Shown here piece after piece: positions 37,828 to 46,979 of a DNA stretch of 64,000 nucleotides. Each line of letters opens with the position of its first letter. Position 1 is the first letter of the stretch. This stretch comes from Roseomonas sp. (GTDB lineage: Bacteria > Pseudomonadota > Alphaproteobacteria > Acetobacterales > Acetobacteraceae), in NCBI GenBank assembly GCA_020249435.1, contig JADCFQ010000003.1, positions 1 to 64,000 on the forward strand, written 5' to 3'. A model generated the notes under the pieces. It was not told the DNA's origin. It made no database searches and saw nothing but the letters and a program-made list of their open reading frames with translations. The position numbers and the translations under genes were made by a program.

Positions 37828-39867
37828 GTGGCCACCATCGCCGCCCCCGACGCGCCCAACCCCGCGCTCGCCGCCCAGGCGGCCATCCTCGCCCGCCCGC
37901 TTGATGATCCCCGCCGCATGGCCAATGCCATAAGGGCGCTGGCGATTGACGCGGTGGAGCAAGCCAAATCCGGCCATCCCGGCATGCCGATGGGCATGGC
38001 CGATGCCGCGACCGCGCTTTTTGCCGGCTTCCTGAAATACGACGCCGCCGACCCGCGCTGGCCGGATCGGGACCGCTTTGTGCTGTCTGCCGGCCATGGG
38101 TCCATGTTGCTCTATGCCTTGCTGCATCTGACGGGGCATGAGGGCATGGGCGCGGATGAGCTTCGCCGCTTCCGCCAGCTCCATTCCCCCGCTGCCGGCC
38201 ATCCCGAATTCGGCGAGCATCCGGGGATTGAGACCACCACCGGCCCGCTCGGCCAAGGGATTTCCACCGCCGTCGGCATGGCGATGGCGGAGCGCATGAT
38301 GGCGGCGCGATTCGGTGCGTCCCTGGTGGATCACCGTACCTGGGTCATCGCGTCCGACGGAGATCTTCAGGAAGGCGTCGCGCATGAAGCGGCAGCCCTG
38401 GCCGGGCATTACGGGCTGTCCAAGCTGACCGTGCTTTGGGATGACAATCACATCTCGATTGATGGCGACACCGCGCTGTCATTTTCCGAAGATGTGCTGA
38501 AACGCTTCCAGGCCTATGGCTGGGCTGTGCGGCGCGTGGATGGGCATGATGCAGGCGAATTGGCCACCGCCATGTCCTGGGCCATGCGCAACCGGAAGCC
38601 GACGCTGATTGCCTGCCGGACCATCATTGGCCTTGGCGCGCCGACCAAGGCGGGCACGGCGGGCAGCCATGGCTCGCCCTTGGGCGCCGCTGAGGCCGCG
38701 GCCGCGAAGCAGGCTTTGGGCTGGACAGCCGCACCCTTTGCAGTGCCGGCGGATATCAAGGCGCTATGGGAGGCTGCCGGGCGGCGCGGCGCGGGCGCGC
38801 GGCGTTCCTGGCTGAAGCGCATCGCGAAACACCCGCAGCGTGCCGAATTTGAACGCGCCATGGCCGGCCGCCTGCCGGAAGCCTGGAATGAGGCGCTATC
38901 CGCACTCCGCGCCCAGATCGCAATCGACAAGCCGAAGCTCGCAACCCGTGTCTCCAGCCAAAAGGCGCTGGAGGCTTTGGTGCCATCCGTGCCGGAGATG
39001 GTCGGTGGTTCGGCGGATTTGACCGGTTCCAACAATACCAATGTGAAGGGCGTGCCGGCGATTGCGCCGGGCAATTTCAGTGGCCGCTTCGTGCATTGGG
39101 GCGTGCGCGAACATGGCATGGCAGCGGCCATGAATGGCATGGCGCTGCATGGCGGCATCATTCCTTATAGCGGCACGTTCTTGGTGTTCAGCGATTACCT
39201 GCGCCCCGCCGTGCGGTTGGCGGCGCTGATGCGCCAACGCGTCATTCATGTGCTGACGCATGATTCGATTGGCCTTGGCGAAGATGGGCCGACACATCAA
39301 CCTGTAGAACACCTCGCTTCCTTCCGCGCCATGCCGAATGTGCATGTGTTCCGCCCGGCGGATGCGATGGAAACCGCCGAATGCTGGGAGTTGGCCCTGC
39401 GCCGTGCTGATGGGCCTTCCTTGCTCGCCTTGTCACGCCAGAACCTGCCAACGCTTCGCACAGACACGGCGGAAAACCGCTCGGCGCGCGGCGGCTATGT
39501 GCTGGCGGAAGCCGATGGCGCGCGTCAGGCGACGCTGATCGCAACCGGCAGCGAAGTATCGCTCGCGATGAGCGCGCGCGATGCCTTGCAGGCGGCGGGC
39601 GTTGCAACCGCTGTTGTGTCGCTGCCCTGCTGGGAATTGTTCGCCGCGCAGGATGATGCCTATCGCGCCAGCGTGCTGGGCAGCGCGCCGCGTTTTGGCA
39701 TTGAAGCCGCAGTCGGCTTTGGCTGGGAAGCCTGGCTGGGCGCGGATGGCGTATTCATTGGCATGGCGGGCTTCGGCGCCTCGGCGCCCGCTGATGATCT
39801 GTTCAAGCATTTCGGCATTACGCCGGATGCAGTGGTTCAGGCCGTGCGCAAGCGGCTTGGGGTTTGA
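37828..39867 (+). CDS. tkt: Transketolase
   Basis: A 679-residue thiamine-diphosphate enzyme interconverting pentose, triose and hexose phosphates. Signatures: [22 protein letters not shown] near residue 31, the ThDP/Mg region ASDGDLQEG with the downstream DDNHISIDG, and the pyrimidine-domain stretch [14 protein letters not shown] 37828 gives a 30-residue leader; ATG 37918 (MANAIR) is a shorter alternative. It is followed by gap and pgk in the same direction, an arrangement common in alphaproteobacteria. Confidence 0.96.
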   Translation: MATIAAPDAPNPALAAQAAILARPLDDPRRMANAIRALAIDAVEQAKSGHPGMPMGMADAATALFAGFLKYDAADPRWPDRDRFVLSAGHGSMLLYALLHLTGHEGMGADELRRFRQLHSPAAGHPEFGEHPGIETTTGPLGQGISTAVGMAMAERMMAARFGASLVDHRTWVIASDGDLQEGVAHEAAALAGHYGLSKLTVLWDDNHISIDGDTALSFSEDVLKRFQAYGWAVRRVDGHDAGELATAMSWAMRNRKPTLIACRTIIGLGAPTKAGTAGSHGSPLGAAEAAAAKQALGWTAAPFAVPADIKALWEAAGRRGAGARRSWLKRIAKHPQRAEFERAMAGRLPEAWNEALSALRAQIAIDKPKLATRVSSQKALEALVPSVPEMVGGSADLTGSNNTNVKGVPAIAPGNFSGRFVHWGVREHGMAAAMNGMALHGGIIPYSGTFLVFSDYLRPAVRLAALMRQRVIHVLTHDSIGLGEDGPTHQPVEHLASFRAMPNVHVFRPADAMETAECWELALRRADGPSLLALSRQNLPTLRTDTAENRSARGGYVLAEADGARQATLIATGSEVSLAMSARDALQAAGVATAVVSLPCWELFAAQDDAYRASVLGSAPRFGIEAAVGFGWEAWLGADGVFIGMAGFGASAPADDLFKHFGITPDAVVQAVRKRLGV

Positions 39868-39896
39868 TTTCAGCTTTTCTGGGGAAGGAAAATATC

Positions 39897-40913
39897 ATGG
39901 CCGTCAAGGTTGCCATCAATGGATTTGGGCGCATCGGGCGCCTGGTGCTGCGCGCGATGATCGAAAGCAATCGCCGCGATGTGGAATGCGTTGCCATCAA
40001 TGATCTGGGCAGCGTGGAAGCCAATGCGCATCTTTTCCGTTATGACAGTGTGCATGGCCGCTTCCCCGGGGAAGTCGCGGTGGATGGCAACAAGATCATC
40101 ATCACCGCCAATGGCCGCAGCTATGCGCCGATCATCGTCAGCGCCGAACGCGACCCGACCAAGGTGCCCTTCCAGGGCGTTGATGTCGCCATGGAATGCA
40201 CTGGTATTTTCACCAGCAAGGAAAAGGCTTCCGCGCTGATCACGGCTGGCGCGCGCAAGGTGGTGATCTCGGCCCCTGGCGACAATGCGGATGCGACGAT
40301 TGTCTATGGCGTCAATCACAAGACGCTGACGAATGACATGACGGTGATTTCCAACGCGTCCTGCACCACGAATTGCCTGGCACCTGTCGCCAAGGTGCTG
40401 CATGAGAATTTCGGCATTCTGCGCGGCTATATGGTGACGATCCACGCCTATACCGGAGATCAGAACACGGTGGATACGCTGCATAAGGATCTGCACCGCG
40501 CCCGCGCGGCGGCGGTTTCCGCCATCCCGACCTCGACCGGTGCGGCCAAGGCTGTTGGCCTTGTCATGCCGGAATTGAAGGGCAAGCTGGATGGCACGGC
40601 CATTCGTATCCCGACGCCCAATGTATCCCTCGTGTCGCTAGATTTCGTGCCTGCCAAGGAAGGTGTCACGAAGGAAGCTGTGAATGCTGCGATGAAGGCA
40701 GCGGCTGAGGGCGAATTGAAGGGCATTCTTGGCTACAATACCAAACCGCTTGTCAGCATTGATTTCAACCACAACCCAGCGTCTTCCACCTTTGATGCGA
40801 CGCAGACTCAGGTGGTGGATGGCGGCCTGGTGCGCGTGCTGTCCTGGTATGACAATGAATGGGGCTTTTCGAACCGCATGAGCGATACCGCCGCGCTGTT
40901 CGGTTCCCTTTGA
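39897..40913 (+). CDS. gap: Glyceraldehyde-3-phosphate dehydrogenase, type I
   Basis: A 338-residue NAD(P)-dependent enzyme of glycolysis/gluconeogenesis. It begins with the nucleotide-binding [16 protein letters not shown], carries the catalytic cysteine in [12 protein letters not shown] (about 155) and ends with [16 protein letters not shown] 39897 has GGGGAAGGAA upstream. It lies 29 bases after tkt and before pgk, so the three are probably co-transcribed. Confidence 0.97.
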   Translation: MAVKVAINGFGRIGRLVLRAMIESNRRDVECVAINDLGSVEANAHLFRYDSVHGRFPGEVAVDGNKIIITANGRSYAPIIVSAERDPTKVPFQGVDVAMECTGIFTSKEKASALITAGARKVVISAPGDNADATIVYGVNHKTLTNDMTVISNASCTTNCLAPVAKVLHENFGILRGYMVTIHAYTGDQNTVDTLHKDLHRARAAAVSAIPTSTGAAKAVGLVMPELKGKLDGTAIRIPTPNVSLVSLDFVPAKEGVTKEAVNAAMKAAAEGELKGILGYNTKPLVSIDFNHNPASSTFDATQTQVVDGGLVRVLSWYDNEWGFSNRMSDTAALFGSL

Positions 40914-40924
40914 TTTAGGTTTAC

Positions 40925-40949
40925 GGGGCAGCGCGCCACGTGCTGCCCC
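40925..40949 (+). other. Hairpin between gap and pgk
   Basis: An 8-bp perfect stem (GGGGCAGC / GCTGCCCC) around a 9-nt loop, directly after the gap stop codon. No T-run follows, so it is more likely an mRNA-processing or stability element, or a partial terminator, than a full stop before pgk. Confidence 0.5.
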
Positions 40950-40970
40950 ATCTCTGCCCGAGGTTCCATC

Positions 40971-42158
40971 ATGGCTTTCAAGACGATTGATGCGCTGCCT
41001 GCCAAGGGTCAGCGCGTATTGCTGCGCGCCGATTTGAATGTGCCGGTCAAGGATGGCCGCATCACGGATCGCACGCGCATCGAACGGCTTTGCCCGACCA
41101 TCGCCGAATTGGCGCAAAAGGGTGCGCGCGTTGTGGTGCTGAGCCATTTTGATCGGCCCAAGGGCAAGCGCGTACCGGAAATGTCCTTGAAGCCGATGCA
41201 GGAAGCGCTGAGCACCGCGCTGCATCGCCCGGTTGCCTGGTGTGATGATTGTGTGGGTGAAGCCGCCGAAGCCGCAGTCGCGGCGCTGCCCGAAGGTGGC
41301 GTGTTGCTGCTGGAAAACACGCGCTTTCATGCCGGTGAGGAAAAGAATGACCCCGCCATGGCAGCGGCGCTCGCGAAGTTCGGCGATGCTTTTGTGAATG
41401 ATGCGTTCTCTGCCGCCCATCGTGCGCATGCCAGCACTGAAGGTGTGGCGCGCCTGTTGCCGGCCTATGCCGGTCGGCTGATGGAAGCGGAATTGAAGGC
41501 GCTGGATGCGGCGCTCGGCAATCCCGCTCGGCCATTGGTGGCGATTGTGGGTGGCGCCAAGGTTTCGACCAAGCTTGAACTGCTTGGCAATCTTTGCAGC
41601 AAGGTGGATGTGCTGGTGATTGGCGGCGCCATGGCCAATACTTTCCTTGGCGCGCAGGGCCATGGCATGGGCAAATCCCTGCAGGAAGCCGAAATGCACG
41701 CCACGGCACGCCAGATCATGGAACAGGCCAAGGCCGCGAGTTGCGAAATCCTGCTGCCGGTTGATTTGGTGGTGGCCGAGGAATTCCGCCCAAACCCGCC
41801 AACCCGCACCGTCGCTGTCACTGCTGTCCCCGCCAATATGATGGCGCTGGATGTGGGGCCGGAGACCGAGGCCGCTTTGGAAGCGCGGCTGCGCACCGCT
41901 TCCACCCTGGTGTGGAATGGCCCGCTCGGCGCGTTTGAAACCGCGCCCTTTGACGCCGCAACAGTAGCGGCGGCGCAGACCGTGGCGGCACTGACGCAAT
42001 CCGGCGCGCTGAAATCCATCGCGGGGGGCGGCGATACGGTGGCGGCACTTCGCCATGCCGGCGTGCTGGAGAGGATGAGCTATGTCTCAACCGCCGGCGG
42101 CGCCTTCCTGGAATGGCTGGAAGGCAAGGAATTGCCGGGGGTCGCGGCACTCGGTTGA
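40971..42158 (+). CDS. pgk: Phosphoglycerate kinase
   Basis: A 395-residue kinase transferring phosphate between 1,3-bisphosphoglycerate and ADP. Family marks: [65 protein letters not shown] and the C-terminal [16 protein letters not shown]. It follows gap by 57 bases. The gene after it is not fructose-bisphosphate aldolase, the usual next member, but a flavin monooxygenase. Confidence 0.97.
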   Translation: MAFKTIDALPAKGQRVLLRADLNVPVKDGRITDRTRIERLCPTIAELAQKGARVVVLSHFDRPKGKRVPEMSLKPMQEALSTALHRPVAWCDDCVGEAAEAAVAALPEGGVLLLENTRFHAGEEKNDPAMAAALAKFGDAFVNDAFSAAHRAHASTEGVARLLPAYAGRLMEAELKALDAALGNPARPLVAIVGGAKVSTKLELLGNLCSKVDVLVIGGAMANTFLGAQGHGMGKSLQEAEMHATARQIMEQAKAASCEILLPVDLVVAEEFRPNPPTRTVAVTAVPANMMALDVGPETEAALEARLRTASTLVWNGPLGAFETAPFDAATVAAAQTVAALTQSGALKSIAGGGDTVAALRHAGVLERMSYVSTAGGAFLEWLEGKELPGVAALG

Positions 42159-42280
42159 GCGCATTTTTGCGCGGCTGATTTACGGCTCCGGCGATGCCGC
42201 CTCCGCCGATCAGACGCGAGCAGGTTGACGATGCCCGCCAAGGTGCAAAACTCACCCTGAACCAAGGGTGGGAACAGGCC

Positions 42281-43639
42281 ATGCGGCAAATGCATCTTGT
42301 CGGCTTCATGCAGGCGCAGAACTGCACCAATTACGCGAGTTCCTGGCGGCATCCGCTCTCACGCACGGATTTTCTGACTGCCGATTTCTATCAGGAAATC
42401 GCCCGCATCCTGGAAGCCGGCAAATTCGACCTCGGTTTTTTTGATGACCGGCTTTCCATGCCGGATCGCTATGGCAATGACCATCACCACACGGTGGAAC
42501 ACGGCATTCGCTGCGTGAAGCTTGATCCCATTGTGACGCTGACGATGATGGCCGCAGTCACCTCGCGCCTTGGCCTTGGTTCCACCGCGTCCACCACATA
42601 CTACGAGCCCTTCCATGTCGCGCGCACCATGCAGACGCTTGATCTGATGAGTGCGGGGCGCGCGGCCTGGAATGTGGTGACGTCACTCAATGACGGTGAA
42701 GCGGCCAATATGGGCCATGATGAGATGATGGAACATGACCGGCGCTATGACCGTGCGGATGAATTCGTCGAAATCGTGCTGGGCCATTGGGATGCCTGGG
42801 ATGCCGATGCGCTGATTGTGGACAAGGCCACTGGCCGTTTCGCTGATGGCAATAAGGTGCGGCGGCTGGATTATCGCGGCCAATTCCTGAAATCGCGCGG
42901 GCCTTTCACCGTACCGCGCAGCCCGCAGGGTCGGCCGGTTGTAATCCAAGCCGGCAGCAGCGGGCGCGGCAAGCGCTTTTCCGCGCGCTGGGCAGAGCTT
43001 GTCTTTGTCGCCTATCACGATGTCGCTTCCGGCGCGAAGGAATATGCCGAATTCAAGCACATGATTGCCGATGCCGGGCGCAATCCGGATCATGTGAAGG
43101 TGGCGACGCTGATTTCCCCCATCTGCGCCGCAACCAAGGCCGAGGCCGAAGACAAGGCCGCGCTGATCGCAAGCCTGCCCTTGGAAATTGATGCGCTGTC
43201 CTTGCTGTCAGAAGCGCTGAATTTCGATTTCGCCACCAAAGGCATGGATGAGCCCTTCAGCGATGAGGAAATGGCCGGCATGCAAGGGCTGCAAGCCATT
43301 CGTGATCGGGTGGTGAAAAACACCGGCAAGAAAAACCCGACCGTACGGGAATTCATCACCGGCAGTGGCCGAGGCCGCCCCAATATGAATATGGTGGGTG
43401 GCCCCAAGGAAATTGCCGATAAGATGGAAGAATGGTTCACCAAACCCGCTTGCGATGGCTTTGTGGTGGCGGCGACCTATGTGCCGGATGGCTACCGCGA
43501 TTTCGTGACGCATGTGGTGCCGGAACTCCAGCGCCGCGGGCTGTTCCGCAAGGAATATGCGGGGGCGACATTGCGGGATCATCTGGGCCTGGCGAAATCG
43601 ACCATTGGCGATTGGCGGCCCAAGGCAGCGGCGGAATAG
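42281..43639 (+). CDS. LLM-class flavin-dependent monooxygenase (NtaA/SnaA/DszA type)
   Basis: About 452 residues of the luciferase-like family, in the NtaA/SnaA/DszA branch that oxidises substrates such as nitrilotriacetate or dibenzothiophene sulfone with reduced FMN. Typical parts: LGFFDDRLSMPDRYG near residue 50, STASTTYYEPFHVARTMQTLD, GRAAWNVVTSLND and VIQAGSSGRGKRFSA. ATG 42281 is chosen because AAGGGTGGG lies eight bases before it and the family begins near MHLVGFMQAQN; the frame is open back to 42194. The FMN reductase partner is not nearby. Substrate unknown. Confidence 0.88.
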   Translation: MRQMHLVGFMQAQNCTNYASSWRHPLSRTDFLTADFYQEIARILEAGKFDLGFFDDRLSMPDRYGNDHHHTVEHGIRCVKLDPIVTLTMMAAVTSRLGLGSTASTTYYEPFHVARTMQTLDLMSAGRAAWNVVTSLNDGEAANMGHDEMMEHDRRYDRADEFVEIVLGHWDAWDADALIVDKATGRFADGNKVRRLDYRGQFLKSRGPFTVPRSPQGRPVVIQAGSSGRGKRFSARWAELVFVAYHDVASGAKEYAEFKHMIADAGRNPDHVKVATLISPICAATKAEAEDKAALIASLPLEIDALSLLSEALNFDFATKGMDEPFSDEEMAGMQGLQAIRDRVVKNTGKKNPTVREFITGSGRGRPNMNMVGGPKEIADKMEEWFTKPACDGFVVAATYVPDGYRDFVTHVVPELQRRGLFRKEYAGATLRDHLGLAKSTIGDWRPKAAAE

Positions 43640-43721
43640 ACGTTGATTTTTGGCGCTCGGCTGCGCCATCCTGACGCCAAGGCGGGGCATAACCTCGCCA
43701 GAACAATAGGAAGGAACCACC

Positions 43722-44804
43722 ATGCGCGCTGCCATTTTCCGCCAGGGAAATTTTGTACTCGGCGATTTACCGGACCCGCAGCTTCAGCCGGGCCAGGTGC
43801 TGGTGCGGACAAAATCCTGCGGCATTTGCGGTACGGATTTGCATGCGGCGCGCTTCACCAAGGATTTCGTCTCCCTCGCGAGCCGTACTGGCGGGCGCTG
43901 GAATATGGATACGGAACGCGATGTGGTCTTCGGCCATGAATTCGTGGGCGAAGTGGTGGCGAATGGTCCAGGCACTGAAGGCAAATTCAAGCCGGGTGAT
44001 TTGGTCACCTCCATGCCGCTCACCCTCGCCGGCAATACAGTAATTGGTCTTGGCTATAATCCAGACATGGCCGGCGGTTTCGCGGAATACATGCCACTTG
44101 CGGAACGCATGCTGCTGCCGCTGCCCGCGGGGATGGAACCCGACCATGCGGCGCTGACCGAACCCATGGCGGTCGGCATTCATGCGGTGGAACATTTCGG
44201 GGTGAATAATGCTGAAGTGCCGCTTGTGATTGGCTGCGGCCCAATTGGGCTTGCGACCATCGCCGCGCTTAAGCTGCATGGCCATGCGCCGATTATCGCG
44301 GCGGATTTCTCGGCAGGGCGCCGCGCCCTGGCCCGGAAAATGGGTGCCGATATCGTGGTGGACCCTGCGGTTGAATCGCCCTACCAGGCGTTGGAACGCG
44401 CCATGACGCCGGATGGCTTTGATGCCAGCCGATACGCAGCGTTGTTCGGCCTTGGGCCCAAGCGCCGCCCCGCCGTGTTGTTTGAATGCGTCGGCGTCCC
44501 TGGCGTGATGACAGCAATCATGGAGGGTGCGCCCACTGGCGCACGCATTGTGGTGGTTGGCGTTTGCATGCAGCCCGATGAAATCGAACCCTATTTCGGT
44601 ATCGTTAAGCAATTATCCTTGCAATTCGTCCTCGCCTATAATGCGCAGGAATTCGCCGCGACCCTTGGCCATATCGGCGCCGGACGCCTGGATGTGCGGC
44701 CCCTGATCACCGGGCGCATTGGCCTGGGCGAAGTAGGTCAAGCCTTCAAGGACCTCGCCAATCCCGAAACCCATGCCAAGATTTTGGTGGAACCCTGGCG
44801 GTGA
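43722..44804 (+). CDS. Zinc-type medium-chain dehydrogenase
   Basis: A 360-residue protein of the MDR alcohol-dehydrogenase superfamily. The catalytic zinc site shows as GICGTDLH and GHEFVGEV, and the NAD(P)-binding Rossmann motif as VIGCGPIGLATIAAL. The usual four-cysteine structural zinc lobe is not seen. It follows the flavin monooxygenase by 82 bases with the site AAGGAA, so both may serve one catabolic route. The substrate cannot be named. Confidence 0.87.
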   Translation: MRAAIFRQGNFVLGDLPDPQLQPGQVLVRTKSCGICGTDLHAARFTKDFVSLASRTGGRWNMDTERDVVFGHEFVGEVVANGPGTEGKFKPGDLVTSMPLTLAGNTVIGLGYNPDMAGGFAEYMPLAERMLLPLPAGMEPDHAALTEPMAVGIHAVEHFGVNNAEVPLVIGCGPIGLATIAALKLHGHAPIIAADFSAGRRALARKMGADIVVDPAVESPYQALERAMTPDGFDASRYAALFGLGPKRRPAVLFECVGVPGVMTAIMEGAPTGARIVVVGVCMQPDEIEPYFGIVKQLSLQFVLAYNAQEFAATLGHIGAGRLDVRPLITGRIGLGEVGQAFKDLANPETHAKILVEPWR

Positions 44805-44856
44805 TCTGCTTCGCCATGTGGCTCTCGCCATCCTGGTAAGAGGGGCCGCTCATTTA

Positions 44857-45177
44857 CTATTTTTTCCTATTGAAGAAGGGAAAAAGCGTCTTCTCATAAT
44901 CACGAGTGATCGCCGAGAGGAGGGCGAAACCAAAGGTCTGGAGCAGATATTTTCTTGCTGTTTCTCGGGCCGTGTCTCCAAGGTCGATGCCCATGCCTAT
45001 CGCCGTAGAAAGGTAGGCGGCGACCTCAAAAAACCCCCAAAGGAGAACCGCGACCAATGCTGTCCAACCAAAAGCGGCAGTTACAATCTCCCAGCGGCGT
45101 GAACCGTGCGGCCCACCGAAAAGGTTGCCGACAAGCACTATCATTGCCGGAATAATTTGATCAAAAAGGAAATCCAT
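44857..45177 (-). CDS. Small membrane protein of unknown function
   Basis: A 106-residue protein with a hydrophobic N-terminal segment (MDFLFDQIIPAMIVLVGNLF), a strong central helix (TALVAVLLWGFFEVAAYL) and a basic C-terminus (FFNRKK). No family recognised. The start at 45177 has an AGGGGG-type site upstream; the frame is open 33 codons further, but that part is not membrane-like. It faces away from cydD across a 119-bp intergenic region and is convergent with the dehydrogenase gene. Confidence 0.55.
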   Translation of the reverse strand: MDFLFDQIIPAMIVLVGNLFGGPHGSRRWEIVTAAFGWTALVAVLLWGFFEVAAYLSTAIGMGIDLGDTARETARKYLLQTFGFALLSAITRDYEKTLFPFFNRKK

Positions 45178-45296
45178 GATCGCGCCCCCTGTATCTGATT
45201 TACCAATGATAGTCCGAGTCCACACCCTTATTTTTCCATCGCAATTTGTCATCTTTCGGCTGTATCTGTCAGCCAAACCGGTCTAGTCTGACTGTC

Positions 45297-46976
45297 ATGG
45301 CTTCGGAGCATAAACGGGAGGGGGCTGCCGCCGCCGCGCTGCTGGCGCGGGAAGCAAAGGCACTGAGGGGCCGGCTTTACGGGCCGGTCCTGCTCGGCCT
45401 TGCACTTGCCATGGCGAGTGTCGCTCAGGCGCTGCTGATCGCCCGCCTGCTGGCTGCGCTTTTGGTCGGCACCACAGCCTCCTGGGCGGATTTCATCGGT
45501 GCGGGGGCGCTGGCGCTGATCATGGCCGCGCTCGGCATTGCGCAGGAACGCGCCCAGACCGCCGCCGGGGAAGAAGCCAAAGCCAGTCTCCGCGCCCGCA
45601 TCTTTGCGCGATTGCTGGCGCAAGGCCCGGCAGACCAGCGCCCGGTTGGCGAGAAAAGCGCGCTGGTGGTGGAACGTGTCGAAGCGATGGAAGGTTATTT
45701 CGCGCGCTGGATGCCGGCTGCCATCATCGCTGTTGTCGCGCCGCTATTGATCGCCGGCTGTGCCGCGCTGTTTGATCCCGTGAGCGGCCTTATCCTGCTG
45801 GTCGCGGGCCTGATGGTGCCGGTGGCGCAGGCCGCATCGGGCATTGGCGCCGCGCAAGCAAGCCGCCGGCAATTCGCGGCCCTGCAACGGCTCTCCGGGC
45901 GCTTTCTGGACCGCATGCGCGGCCTGCCCGTGCTGGTATTGTTCAACCAGCAACGCGCGGAAACCCAAAGGCTGGCCGCAGCCGCCGAAGAATTGCGCCA
46001 GCGCACCATGCGCGTGCTGCGGGTTGCCTTCATCTCCTCAGGTGCGATGGAATTGATCGCGGCAGCGGCACTCGCCTGTCTTGCCATTCGCCATGGCGCG
46101 GTGCTGACCGGCGCGCATCCCGATCCGGTCACAGCGTTTTTCGTTGTGCTGCTGGTGCCGGTGTTTTTCATGCCACTGCGGTCCTTCGCCGCCGCCTATC
46201 ATGAACAGCTTGGCGCACGTGGTGCGGCAGCGGATTTGGCGCCGCTGCTGGAGCAGCCGGAAGAAACCGGGCTGTTGCTGGAAGAAGTGCCGCCCAAACT
46301 CACCATCACCTTTCAGGATGTGCGGCTTTCCTATGATCCATCACGCCCGCCCGCCTTGGATGGGCTGTCCTTTCGCGTGCTGGCAGGTGAGACGCTGTTG
46401 CTGACCGGTGCCTCAGGCGCGGGCAAGACATCGGCGCTGCGTATCCTGATGGGTTTCGCGCGGCCCGATGCCGGGCGCGTTGCAATCAATGGCCGCGACG
46501 CCATGTTGCTGAAACCTTCCGAATTGCGCCGCCTGTCATCCTATGTCGGGCAGCGCGCGCATTTGTTCCGCGCCACATTGCGGGAGAATATTCGCCTGGC
46601 GCGACCTGATGCGGATGATACCGCGGTGCTTGCCGCCGCAGAAGCCGCGCAGGTGATGGATTTTGCGCGTGATTTGCCGCAGGGGCTGGATACGCTGATT
46701 GGCGAGGGCGGCTTCGGGCTTTCCGGCGGCCAGGCGCAGCGCGTGGCGCTCGCGCGAGCGTTCTTGCGCGACACGCCTTTGGTGCTGTTGGATGAACCCA
46801 CCGCGCATCTTGATCCGGGCACCGAAGCCTCGGTCTTGGATGCTTTGCGCCGGCTTTGCGTTGGGCGCACTGCGATCATCGCAACCCATGCCAAGGCCGC
46901 GCGTTCCTATTTCGGCCAAAGGCTGGAAATTGCCGATGGGCGCGCACAGGGCAGCCGGCTTGCAGGAAATGATTAG
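45297..46976 (+). CDS. cydD: Thiol-reductant ABC exporter subunit CydD
   Basis: A 559-residue half transporter: six helices (to about residue 300) and an ATPase with Walker A GASGAGKTSALR, signature LSGGQAQRVALARAFL and Walker B LVLLDEPTAHLDPG. Position next to CydC and the ADQRPVGEKSALVVERVEAMEGYFARW stretch place it as CydD. The heterodimer exports cysteine/glutathione for periplasmic redox control needed for bd oxidase and c-type cytochromes. No cydAB genes accompany it. It overlaps nothing; cydC starts three bases on. Confidence 0.92.
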   Translation: MASEHKREGAAAAALLAREAKALRGRLYGPVLLGLALAMASVAQALLIARLLAALLVGTTASWADFIGAGALALIMAALGIAQERAQTAAGEEAKASLRARIFARLLAQGPADQRPVGEKSALVVERVEAMEGYFARWMPAAIIAVVAPLLIAGCAALFDPVSGLILLVAGLMVPVAQAASGIGAAQASRRQFAALQRLSGRFLDRMRGLPVLVLFNQQRAETQRLAAAAEELRQRTMRVLRVAFISSGAMELIAAAALACLAIRHGAVLTGAHPDPVTAFFVVLLVPVFFMPLRSFAAAYHEQLGARGAAADLAPLLEQPEETGLLLEEVPPKLTITFQDVRLSYDPSRPPALDGLSFRVLAGETLLLTGASGAGKTSALRILMGFARPDAGRVAINGRDAMLLKPSELRRLSSYVGQRAHLFRATLRENIRLARPDADDTAVLAAAEAAQVMDFARDLPQGLDTLIGEGGFGLSGGQAQRVALARAFLRDTPLVLLDEPTAHLDPGTEASVLDALRRLCVGRTAIIATHAKAARSYFGQRLEIADGRAQGSRLAGND

Positions 46977-46979
46977 GCC

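Noticed and set aside
37342-38451. Minus-strand frame of 369 codons across the GT90/tkt border
   Set aside because: It spans two well-supported plus-strand genes and reads as low-complexity His/Gly/Arg.
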